A DNA stretch of 64,000 nucleotides from Longimicrobiales bacterium (GTDB lineage Bacteria; Gemmatimonadota; Gemmatimonadetes; Longimicrobiales; RSA9). The DNA is taken from assembly GCA_035461765.1 (NCBI GenBank), contig DATHUY010000149.1, forward strand, positions 1 through 64,000, given 5' to 3'. A model generated the notes under the pieces. That model had not been told where the DNA came from. It did no database searches and saw only the letters and a program-made list of their open reading frames with translations. Of the stretch, positions 8,093 to 15,785 are shown piece by piece. A program made the position numbers and the translations under genes. Position 1 is the stretch's first letter. Each line of letters begins with the position of its first letter.

Positions 8093-9949
8093 ATGAGCTC
8101 TGCCATTATCGACAGCGCGCTGATCGAACGGACCCTGCGACGGTTCCGCATGGATGCGCACGTGCGCGAGCGGCTGCCGGACGGCGGAGTGCTGAACCTC
8201 GATCGCAAGCTGCCCTACCTGTTCGTCTATCGCCAGCCCCCGGATCGCGAGGACCCCGGCACGCACCGCCTGGTGCTGGGCGAGGCGTCGTATCTGGTCG
8301 CGCTGGGCGCAGCCGTGGACGAGACGCATGACGTCGTAGCCGCCCTGGCGACCGCCGCTACGCGCGAGCTCGATTCGTTCATGATCCTGGAGCTGTGGGC
8401 CGGTGCTGCGGACAGCACGGAGTTCGTCGTGCACGCCCCGACAGGCGCAGCAGCCGCGACCGTCGACGTTTTGTGTCGCGGCCTGCGCGAAATGACGGAT
8501 CCCGATGTCCGGACGACAGTACGCGTACGACAGACCGACGCACGACATCCGCCGGACCTCGACTCGCTACTCACCACGCAGGAGTGCTGGGACATCGGCT
8601 GTCTCCTCGTCGGCCTCGAGGTCCCTCCGATATTCCGCGACGCCGAGACGGGCACCGTGTATCCGGTGTTCCTGCGCCGGCTGCGTCAGCTGCTCTCGGG
8701 CGTGCTGCGCCAGGCCGCATTCGACTTTGCGCGCGTACAGACGAGCGCCGGCTTCGAGAGCTACCGCGCGGTCGGCCCGCGCCGGTTCGGCCGCGAGGTG
8801 GCCGACGCGGACCGGGCCCTCGCCGAGATCGAGTCCTCCTACCAGCTCCTGCTCCTCGTGTCGCCCGTCAACATCGGCGAAGCGTGGGCGGCATTCCGCG
8901 ACAGCCAGTTCAGCCGCGAGCCCCAGTTCCGCTACCGGCTTCTCCCGGTCGATCCCGACTCGCTCAAGCGGCAGCTGTTCAACGTCGACCTCGAGCCCGT
9001 TGCGGACCCGGCGATGGCTTTCCTGCTGCGTGACAAGCGCGACGAGCTCGACCGCCAGATCACGCTCATCGCCGAGCGCAACACGGAGGGCTTCCGGTTC
9101 GCGAGCATGCGCCTGTATGGCGCGGTCGATGACATGCTGCTGAATGTCGCGCGCGATGTGCTCGGAGACGTAGCGCCGCCGGTGCGCAGGGGCGCAAAGA
9201 CGTACGTATCGGCACAGGAATTCGCTGCGGCTGCGCGCACGGAGCTCGAGTACTACCGTGCGACGTATCCCGATCTGGCCGCCGAAGTACAGATCCGCCC
9301 CGACCTGGTCGGACTCATGGTCTCACGGGGTAACCTGCTGATTGGCGAAGCGCTTGCGCTGCGACCGGAGCGTGCGCTGCCGCTGCTGCACCACGAGGTC
9401 GGCACACACGTGCTCACGTATTACAACGGGCGGGCGCAGCCGCTGCGGCAGCTGTACAACGGCCTGGCGGGATACGACGAGCTGCAGGAGGGCCTCGCGG
9501 TGCTCGCCGAGTACCTCGCCAATGGCCTCGACGCGTCGCGCATGCGCGTGCTCGCGGCCCGCGTCGTGGCCGCCCATTCGGTGGAGCAGGGCGCCGGGTT
9601 CATCGATACGTTCCGCATCCTCACACAGGATCACGGTGTTCCTGCCGGCACTGCGTTCGACGTGACCGAGCGCGTTCATGCCAGCGGCGGCTTCACGCGC
9701 GATCTCATCTATCTGCGCGGGCTGCTCCGCCTCGTGGAGTACATCCGCGCCGGCGGCGCCATCGAGCCGCTGTATGTCGGCAAGATTGCAGCGAAGCACG
9801 TCCCGATCATCGAGGAGCTGCGCGCACGGGACTACCTCCAGGCGCCCGCACTGCTGCCGCGCCTGTTCGAGCAGCCGGACACGGCGCACCGTCTGGATGC
9901 GCTGCGTGATGGACTCACCCTGACACAGATGATCAGCGACAGCGAATGA
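8093..9949 (+). CDS. DUF1704/QEGLA-motif zincin-like carboxypeptidase homologue
   Basis: This protein has 618 residues from ATG 8093, chosen because AGGA stands 5 bases upstream; ATG 8057 is possible and would add 12 residues. It belongs to the family annotated as flavohemoglobin expression-modulating QEGLA motif protein (Pfam DUF1704). The metal site is visible: LLHHEVGTHVLTYYNG with HExxxH at 434-439, and YDELQEGLAVLAEY with QEGLA at 465-469, whose Glu466 is the likely third ligand. The eukaryotic MATCAP/TMCP enzymes, which trim the C-terminal tails of tubulin, share this fold and HExxxH arrangement. A carboxypeptidase acting on a C-terminal residue is therefore a reasonable prediction here. 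There is no signal peptide, so it is cytoplasmic. Its stop overlaps the start of the ATP-grasp gene (ATGA), which implies translational coupling. Its natural substrate in bacteria is not known to me. Confidence 0.88.
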   Translation: MSSAIIDSALIERTLRRFRMDAHVRERLPDGGVLNLDRKLPYLFVYRQPPDREDPGTHRLVLGEASYLVALGAAVDETHDVVAALATAATRELDSFMILELWAGAADSTEFVVHAPTGAAAATVDVLCRGLREMTDPDVRTTVRVRQTDARHPPDLDSLLTTQECWDIGCLLVGLEVPPIFRDAETGTVYPVFLRRLRQLLSGVLRQAAFDFARVQTSAGFESYRAVGPRRFGREVADADRALAEIESSYQLLLLVSPVNIGEAWAAFRDSQFSREPQFRYRLLPVDPDSLKRQLFNVDLEPVADPAMAFLLRDKRDELDRQITLIAERNTEGFRFASMRLYGAVDDMLLNVARDVLGDVAPPVRRGAKTYVSAQEFAAAARTELEYYRATYPDLAAEVQIRPDLVGLMVSRGNLLIGEALALRPERALPLLHHEVGTHVLTYYNGRAQPLRQLYNGLAGYDELQEGLAVLAEYLANGLDASRMRVLAARVVAAHSVEQGAGFIDTFRILTQDHGVPAGTAFDVTERVHASGGFTRDLIYLRGLLRLVEYIRAGGAIEPLYVGKIAAKHVPIIEELRARDYLQAPALLPRLFEQPDTAHRLDALRDGLTLTQMISDSE

Positions 9950-10989
9950 GAATAACCTTTCTGGTGAACGACGTGGCGACAGAGGTACCTCCCGCCACCA
10001 CGACCATTCTGTGTCATGCGGCGGCGAAGCTCGGCCACACCGTGCACGTGATCGGAATCGACCAGCTCACGTATCTCGAGGACGGCCGCGTCGGCGGGCT
10101 GGCGCACGTTGCTCCGGCGAACGCACGCACCAAGGAGAGCTTCCTCGCCGCGCTCCAGGCGAAGGACGCACCGCGCGAGCGGATCACGACCGATGACATG
10201 GACGTGTTCTGGCTGCGGTACAATCCGTCGGAGGAAGTGGAGAACGACCGCGCGTGGGCCCAGCAGGCGGGCGTGCTCTTCGGCCGCCTGGCCATGGCAC
10301 GCGGCGTCATCGTGCTCAACCATCCCGATACGCTCGCCTATGCCATCGACAAGCTGTACTTCCAGCATTTCCCGGAATCGGTCAGGCCCCGGACGATCGT
10401 CACGCGGGAGATTGAGGAGATCCGCCGGTTCCACGAGGACTGCGGGCGCAAAATCGTCATGAAACCGCTGAACGGATATGGCGGCGCCGATGTGTTCCTG
10501 GTCGAGAAGGACCTGACGAACCTGAAGCAGATGGTGGAGACGATCCAGCGAGGCGGCTACATCATGGCGCAGGAGTTCCTCCCTGGCGACCGTTCCGACA
10601 CGCGTTTCTTCCTGGTCAACGGCGAGCCGCTGATGGTCGACGGCAAGTATGCGGCCCTCAGGCGTGTGGCGCAGGGCGAGGACTTCCGATCGAACATGAC
10701 GGCGGGCGGCAAGGGCAGTCGCGGTCGCGTGACGGACCGGATGCTGGAGCTGGCAGCGATCGTGGGGCCGAAGCTGAAGCGCGACGGGATCTTCTTCGCC
10801 GGCCTGGACATCGTCGCAGACCGCATCGTGGAGATCAACTGCATCAGCACGGGCGGCCTGAACATCGCCGGGCGGCTGCACAAGGTGGACTTCGCGCCGC
10901 CTGTGATCGAGATGGTCGAGCGGAAGGTGCAGATCCATCGGGAGTACGGCGGCCATATCAGCAACATCGAGCTGGCGACCATGGGGTGA
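9946..10989 (+). CDS. ATP-grasp ligase, glutathione synthetase/RimK-like
   Basis: The 347-residue cytoplasmic protein has the GshB architecture: an N-terminal pre-ATP-grasp domain (MRITFLVNDVATE) and then the ATP-grasp fold. Visible elements are IVMKPLNGYGGADVFLVEKD (Lys and Gly-rich loop binding ATP phosphates, about 168-187), YIMAQEFLPGDRSDTRFFLV, LRRVAQGEDFRSNMTAGG, and the Mg-binding EINCISTGGLNIAG near 298-311. These match GshB closely in layout. No GshA gene is present, and the 4-nt overlap is with the QEGLA zincin. I therefore favour a dedicated amino-acid-to-peptide (or C-terminal) ligase rather than housekeeping glutathione synthesis, though true GshB activity cannot be excluded. A strong terminator follows, so the pair is a closed two-gene operon. 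Confidence 0.85.
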   Translation: MRITFLVNDVATEVPPATTTILCHAAAKLGHTVHVIGIDQLTYLEDGRVGGLAHVAPANARTKESFLAALQAKDAPRERITTDDMDVFWLRYNPSEEVENDRAWAQQAGVLFGRLAMARGVIVLNHPDTLAYAIDKLYFQHFPESVRPRTIVTREIEEIRRFHEDCGRKIVMKPLNGYGGADVFLVEKDLTNLKQMVETIQRGGYIMAQEFLPGDRSDTRFFLVNGEPLMVDGKYAALRRVAQGEDFRSNMTAGGKGSRGRVTDRMLELAAIVGPKLKRDGIFFAGLDIVADRIVEINCISTGGLNIAGRLHKVDFAPPVIEMVERKVQIHREYGGHISNIELATMG

Positions 10990-11014
10990 TCTGCGGCGCA
11001 CAGACGCCTGCGCC

Positions 11015-11040
11015 AGGGCGGGCGCTCCGGCCCGCCCTTT
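11015..11040 (+). terminator. Rho-independent terminator of the zincin/ATP-grasp operon
   Basis: A perfect 9-bp stem (11015-11023 with 11030-11038) and 6-nt loop are followed by TTTC. It separates the pair from speA. Confidence 0.8.
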
Positions 11041-11059
11041 CGCACACGTGCGGACCTGC

Positions 11060-11065
11060 TACAAT
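11060..11065 (+). promoter_or_regulatory. Possible -10 element for speA
   Basis: TACAAT (five of six matches to the -10 consensus) follows directly after the terminator and about 70 bases before the speA start. No convincing -35 box stands 16-18 bases upstream, so the call is weak. Confidence 0.35.
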
Positions 11066-11133
11066 TCGCTCGATGCCAGAGGGCCTGGACGCCCGCCGGC
11101 GAGTGCACTGACAGCCAACCTCAGCCGGACCGG

Positions 11134-13029
11134 ATGATGAGCTGGACCACCGACGACAGCCGCGACCTCTACAACATCGAGGGGTGGGGCATCGGCTATT
11201 TCGACATCAATGATCTCGGCCACGTCACCGTGCACCCGACGAAGGCGTCGGACCGCGGTCTCGACCTCTACGAAATCGCCATGGACCTGGAGGCGCAGGG
11301 CGTCGGCCTCCCGCTGCTGCTCCGCTTTTCCGACATCCTGCGCACGCGCATCGAGATGCTGACGGAGCGGTTCCGCACCGCGATCCGCGACTTCGACTAT
11401 ACGGGCGACTACACGACGGTATATCCGATCAAGGTGAACCAGCAGCGTCACGTCGTGGAAGAGATCGTGGCGTTCGGGCGCAAGTACAACGTGGGACTGG
11501 AAGTCGGCAGCAAGCCCGAGCTGCAGGCCGTGCTCGCGCTCACCGAGCGCGCCGATCACATGATCGTGTGCAACGGCTACAAGGACGAGGAATACATCCG
11601 GCTCGCGCTCATGGGCCAGAAGCTGGGCCACACCGTGCTCATCGTGCTGGAGAAGATCGGCGAGGTGGACACGCTGCTGAAGGTGGCGGACGAGATGGAC
11701 GTCGTGCCGACCGCGGGTGTGCGGATCAAGCTGTCGACGACGGGTGCGGGCCGCTGGTCAGAGACGGCGGGCGAGAAGAGCAAGTTCGGGCTGAACGCCG
11801 CGCAGCTCATGCGTGTGGTCGACAAGCTGCAATCGGTCGATCGCACGGACATCCTGAGGATGATCCATTTCCACATCGGCTCGCAGATCCCCGACATCCG
11901 GAACATCAAGGCGGCGATGACCGAGGTGTCACGGTACTACGTCGAGATGCTGCAGCTGGGCGTGCGGATCGAGTACGTGGATGTGGGCGGCGGCCTCGGC
12001 GTCGACTATGAAGGTACGCGCTCGACCGCGGCAGCGTCCGTCAACTACTCGGTGCAGGAGTATGCGAACGACATCGTGTACTCCCTTGCGGAGGCGTGCC
12101 GCGAGGCCGAGCTGCCCATGCCCCACATCATCTCGGAATCCGGACGCGCGCTTACTGCACACCACGCACTGCTGCTGCTCAACGTCATCGACATCGAGAC
12201 ACAGGTCGCGGATGCTCCCGCTGAGGTGCCGGACGACGCGCACCCGCTCGTCCATGACCTCTTCGCCGCGCTCAACGACATCGACGACCGGAGTCTGCGC
12301 GAGGTCTACCACGACACGTTGTTCGCAAAGGAGCAGGCACAGTCGCATTTCCACAGCGGCGTGCTCTCCCTGCGCGAGCGCGCCGTGGCGGAACGGCTTC
12401 AGGTTGCGCTCATGAACCGCATCGCTCAGCTGGCCGGCGACAACGAGGAGGAGTATGGCGACATCCTGCCCGACGTCAACGCGAACCTGACAGACCGCTA
12501 CTTCTGCAACTTCTCGCTGTTCCAGTCACTGCCGGATTCGTGGGCCATCGACCAGCTCTTTCCGATCATGCCGGTGCACCGTCTCAACGAGGAGCCGACC
12601 CGTCGCGGCACGCTCCAGGATGTGACGTGCGATTCCGATGGCAAGATCGACCGGTTCGTCGGCTGGCGTCGCCCGAAGCCGAACCTCGAGCTGCACCCGC
12701 TGCGCGGCGAGGAGCCGTACGTGCTGGGGATCTTCCTCACGGGTGCGTACCAGGAGATCCTCGGTGACCTGCACAACCTCTTCGGCGACACGAACGCCGT
12801 GCACATCAAGCTGACGGACTCGGGATACGAGATCGAAGACCTGGTCCACGGCGACACGATCACGGAAGTGCTCAACTACGTGCAGTTCAATGCGCAGGAT
12901 CTGATCACCACGTTCCGCCGCAAGGTCCAGAATGCCAGCGGTCTCGCACGCATCGAGGCCAATGCCTTCATTGCGGACTACATCGCCGGTCTGAACGGCT
13001 ATACGTACCTGGAGGGCGAGAGCTCATGA
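11134..13029 (+). CDS. speA: Biosynthetic arginine decarboxylase
   Basis: The 631-residue PLP enzyme converts arginine to agmatine, the entry to polyamine synthesis. The sequence follows E. coli SpeA (658 residues) over its whole length. It shows the PLP lysine in TVYPIKVNQQRHVVEEI (K100), VCNGYKDEEYIRLALMGQK, KSKFGLNAAQ, the His in IHFHIGSQIPDIRNIK, DVGGGLGVDYEGTRS, ESGRALTAHHALLL, and the C-terminal substrate-binding Cys in DVTCDSDGKIDRF. It ends with the family's GYTYLEGES. Domain order is alanine-racemase-like barrel, helical insertion, C-terminal beta domain. ATG 11134 is followed immediately by a second ATG and either may start; the upstream SD is weak. The stop overlaps the start of the phosphatase-like gene by 4 nt. 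No agmatinase or speB gene is visible nearby. Confidence 0.96.
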   Translation: MMSWTTDDSRDLYNIEGWGIGYFDINDLGHVTVHPTKASDRGLDLYEIAMDLEAQGVGLPLLLRFSDILRTRIEMLTERFRTAIRDFDYTGDYTTVYPIKVNQQRHVVEEIVAFGRKYNVGLEVGSKPELQAVLALTERADHMIVCNGYKDEEYIRLALMGQKLGHTVLIVLEKIGEVDTLLKVADEMDVVPTAGVRIKLSTTGAGRWSETAGEKSKFGLNAAQLMRVVDKLQSVDRTDILRMIHFHIGSQIPDIRNIKAAMTEVSRYYVEMLQLGVRIEYVDVGGGLGVDYEGTRSTAAASVNYSVQEYANDIVYSLAEACREAELPMPHIISESGRALTAHHALLLLNVIDIETQVADAPAEVPDDAHPLVHDLFAALNDIDDRSLREVYHDTLFAKEQAQSHFHSGVLSLRERAVAERLQVALMNRIAQLAGDNEEEYGDILPDVNANLTDRYFCNFSLFQSLPDSWAIDQLFPIMPVHRLNEEPTRRGTLQDVTCDSDGKIDRFVGWRRPKPNLELHPLRGEEPYVLGIFLTGAYQEILGDLHNLFGDTNAVHIKLTDSGYEIEDLVHGDTITEVLNYVQFNAQDLITTFRRKVQNASGLARIEANAFIADYIAGLNGYTYLEGESS

Positions 13030-13775
13030 TGCATGTCGCGGTGCCACGCAACGCCCGCCGCAGGGTTCTCGCGTGCGCCGCCGTACTACTGGCAGGCTGC
13101 GCCTCAGTCCCGGCAGCCACGGCTCCGGCGCCCGCGACCACGCGCGCGAACGACGTACACTGGGCCCGCACGGCGGCTGAGCACCGCGGCATCTTCGTGC
13201 AGACGTATCGCACGGCTACGGATCGCGTGCGCGACATCGCGGCCGATCGGACGCGCGGAAGCTGGGCGGTCATTCTCGATGCCGATGAGACTGTGCTCGA
13301 CAACTCCGAGTATCAGCGCCGGCTGGTCGAGCGCGGCGCCCGCTTCGATCCGGACACGTGGAACGACTGGGTCCGGGAGGGTGCCGCCGACTCGCTGCCG
13401 GGCGCCGCGGCTTTCATTCATACCGTGCGCGAGCTCGGCGGTCGCGTAGCCATTGTCACGAATCGGGACGACGTCGTGTGCAACGAGACGCGCAGCAATC
13501 TGCGGCGGCTCACCATAGTGGTCGATGTCGTTCTCTGTCAGGCGGCCGGCGAGAGTGGCAAGAACGGCCGCTTCCGCGCTGTGCGCGAAGGCACCACGGG
13601 CGCAGACCTGCCCCCGCTCGAGGTCGTCATGTACGTCGGCGACAACATCCAGGACTTCCCCGACCAGACGCAGCAGATCCGCGCCAATCCCCGCGCATAC
13701 GAGAACTTCGGTCGCACCTGGTTCCTGCTGCCGAATCCCATGTACGGTTCGTGGGAGCGTAACCCGCCGCGCTGA
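13026..13775 (+). CDS. HAD-superfamily acid phosphatase-like lipoprotein (class B/OmpP4 type)
   Basis: This 249-residue protein starts with a signal peptide ending in the lipobox LLAGC (Cys about 25), so it is a predicted lipoprotein. The HAD motif I is WAVILDADETVLDNSEYQRR (about 78-97), with the nucleophile Asp and the DxD of acid phosphatases of the HAD class B/e(P4) group. Motif II is RVAIVTNRDD and motif IV is MYVGDNIQDF. Relatives dephosphorylate nucleotides or NADP-type substrates in the outer membrane or periplasm. Start and speA stop overlap (ATGA), so translation is coupled, yet I know of no functional tie to arginine decarboxylase. A bulged hairpin follows the stop. Confidence 0.85.
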   Translation: MMHVAVPRNARRRVLACAAVLLAGCASVPAATAPAPATTRANDVHWARTAAEHRGIFVQTYRTATDRVRDIAADRTRGSWAVILDADETVLDNSEYQRRLVERGARFDPDTWNDWVREGAADSLPGAAAFIHTVRELGGRVAIVTNRDDVVCNETRSNLRRLTIVVDVVLCQAAGESGKNGRFRAVREGTTGADLPPLEVVMYVGDNIQDFPDQTQQIRANPRAYENFGRTWFLLPNPMYGSWERNPPR

Positions 13776-13779
13776 ACGC

Positions 13780-13801
13780 GCAGCCGGGGACACCCCGCTG
13801 C
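13780..13801 (+). terminator. Hairpin after the speA operon
   Basis: GCAG plus CGGGG pair with CCCCG plus CTGC around a 3-nt loop, with a single bulged C. No U tract follows, so it is a moderate terminator candidate. Confidence 0.45.
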
Positions 13802-13886
13802 CACCCTTCAGGCCTCCCGCCTGTGACAGGCTCCGGACGGGGCAAGGAACGTGCATCGCTCCGCGTATCAGGGAGGTAATGCGCGG

Positions 13887-15785
13887 ATGCAGAGACAGCT
13901 GGGGCGGCGCCTGCCGTTCGGTGCCGAGCCGTCGCACGACGGCGTTCATTTTCGGGTATGGGCACCAAGACACACACGTCTGCACGTGGTCCTCGAGGAC
14001 GAGCGCGGCGGCGGCAGTGAGCACGAGCTGACGCTGGACGAGGACGGGTGCTTCAGCGGCCGGGTGGACGGAGCGGGTGCGGGAACACGGTATCGCTACC
14101 GCCCCGCGGACGGCCGGCTGCTGCCGGACCCGGCATCCCGCAGTCAGCCCGACGGACCGCATGGCTCTTCCGAAATCGTTGACCCGGATGCGTTTGCGTG
14201 GACGGACACCGGCTGGCGCGGCCCGGCCGCGGAGCGGCACGTCGTCTACGAGATGCACATCGGCACATACACGCACGAGGGCACATGGGCGGCTGCGTCC
14301 AGGTACCTCGAGGAAATAGCGGCACTGGGCGTCACCATCGTCGAGCTCATGCCGGTCAACGAGTTCCCGGGGCGCTTCAACTGGGGATACGACGGTGTCG
14401 CACCGTTCGCACCCGCGCACGTCTACGGCACCCCCGATGACATGCGTCGCTTTGTGGATGAGGCCCACGCCAGAGGCCTGGCCGTGGTGCTCGACGTCGT
14501 CTACAACCACATGGGACCGGACGGCTGCTACTTCCAGGAGTTCGCAGAAGAATACTTCTCGACACGGCACACGACGGACTGGGGCGCGGCACTGAACTTC
14601 GACGGCCCCGGTTCCCATCACGTGCGGGAGTTCTTTCTTGCCAACGCCGAATACTGGATCCGCGAGTTCCACCTGGACGGCCTGCGCATCGATGCTACGC
14701 AGAACATCTACGACGACGGGCCTCACCACATCCTGACGGAAGTCGTCGCCCGTGCGCGGGCCGCCGCTCCGGACCGTCGCGTCTGGATCGTTGCGGAGAA
14801 CGAGCCTCAGGACGTGCGCACCGTGCTCCGTCCGGACGACGGGGGACACGGCATGGATGCGGTGTGGAACGATGATTTCCATCATACCGCCATGGTCGCG
14901 CTGACCGGCAGCACGGAAGCGTACTACACGGACTATCGCGGCTCGCCGCAGGAACTCATCTCGTGCGCGCGCCACGGATTCCTGTATCAGGGACAGTTCT
15001 ACTCGTGGCAGGGCAAGCGGCGCGGCACGCCGACGCGCAGGGTGGCGGCACGCTCGTTCGTGAACTTCATCCAGAACCACGATCAGATCGCGAACTCCGC
15101 TGACGGCAGGAGGCTGCACGAGGCCACAGGCGCGGCCGAGCTGCGCGCCATGACCGCTCTGCTGCTGCTCATGCCCGGCACGGCCATGCTGTTTCAGGGA
15201 CAGGAATTCGCGGCGACGGCCCGCTTCCTCTTCTTCGCGGACCACAGGCCCGATCTGGCGAACGTCGTGCACCGCGGCCGCCGCGAGTTCCTGCGCCAGT
15301 TCCCCAGCACGGCGCTCGCTTCGGTACAGCAGCGGATCGATGACCCGGCGGATCCGGAGACGTTCGCGATGTCACGCCTCGATCATGGTGAGCGTGTCGA
15401 GAACGCGCACGTGCTCCGGCTGCATCACGACCTGATCGCGCTCTCACGCAGCGACAGCGTATTCGCGTCGCAGGATGGTACGCGCGTGGATGGTGCCGTG
15501 CTCGGCGCCGAGGCATTCGTGCTGCGCTATGCCGGTGAGGCGGACGACGACCGGCTGCTCGTGGTCAACCTGGGCGCGGATCTGCACCTCGAGGTGGTGC
15601 CCGAACCGCTGCTCGCGCCCACGAACGGCAGACGCTGGCACATGCTGCTGTCGACGGAGGATATCGGATACGGCGGCCGTGGCGCCGTTCATCCCGAGCT
15701 CGATGATGGCTGGCTGATCCCCGCGCGATCCGCTGCCGTGCTGGCGCCCGGCCACAGCAACAGAGAGGACGACACGAATGACTGA
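13887..15785 (+). CDS. treZ: Malto-oligosyltrehalose trehalohydrolase
   Basis: This GH13 enzyme releases trehalose from maltooligosyl-trehalose in the cytoplasm. ATG 13887 is chosen (632 residues) because GGGAGG lies 10 bases upstream and the protein then starts with the typical RRLPFGAEP; a GTG at 13851 is less likely. An N-terminal CBM48-like domain precedes the barrel. Catalytic residues are visible: nucleophile D269 in LDGLRIDATQNI, acid E304 in WIVAENEPQD, and D399 in FIQNHDQIANS. ALNFDGPGSHHVREF, NDDFHHTAMVALTG, YYTDYRGSPQEL and YSWQGKRRG are TreZ signatures that separate it from GlgB. Its 3' end overlaps the debranching enzyme gene by 8 nt. The usual partner TreY is absent from the window. 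Confidence 0.93.
   Translation: MQRQLGRRLPFGAEPSHDGVHFRVWAPRHTRLHVVLEDERGGGSEHELTLDEDGCFSGRVDGAGAGTRYRYRPADGRLLPDPASRSQPDGPHGSSEIVDPDAFAWTDTGWRGPAAERHVVYEMHIGTYTHEGTWAAASRYLEEIAALGVTIVELMPVNEFPGRFNWGYDGVAPFAPAHVYGTPDDMRRFVDEAHARGLAVVLDVVYNHMGPDGCYFQEFAEEYFSTRHTTDWGAALNFDGPGSHHVREFFLANAEYWIREFHLDGLRIDATQNIYDDGPHHILTEVVARARAAAPDRRVWIVAENEPQDVRTVLRPDDGGHGMDAVWNDDFHHTAMVALTGSTEAYYTDYRGSPQELISCARHGFLYQGQFYSWQGKRRGTPTRRVAARSFVNFIQNHDQIANSADGRRLHEATGAAELRAMTALLLLMPGTAMLFQGQEFAATARFLFFADHRPDLANVVHRGRREFLRQFPSTALASVQQRIDDPADPETFAMSRLDHGERVENAHVLRLHHDLIALSRSDSVFASQDGTRVDGAVLGAEAFVLRYAGEADDDRLLVVNLGADLHLEVVPEPLLAPTNGRRWHMLLSTEDIGYGGRGAVHPELDDGWLIPARSAAVLAPGHSNREDDTND

Noticed and set aside
13104-15272. 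722-codon minus-strand open frame opposite the phosphatase and treZ genes
   Set aside because: It spans two recognised genes and their spacer and has no recognisable motif.
13887-15785. Glycogen branching enzyme GlgB as an alternative for TreZ
   Set aside because: The ALNFDGPGSHHVREF, YYTDYRGSPQEL and YSWQGKRRG motifs are TreZ-type, and the C-terminal organisation is not that of GlgB.
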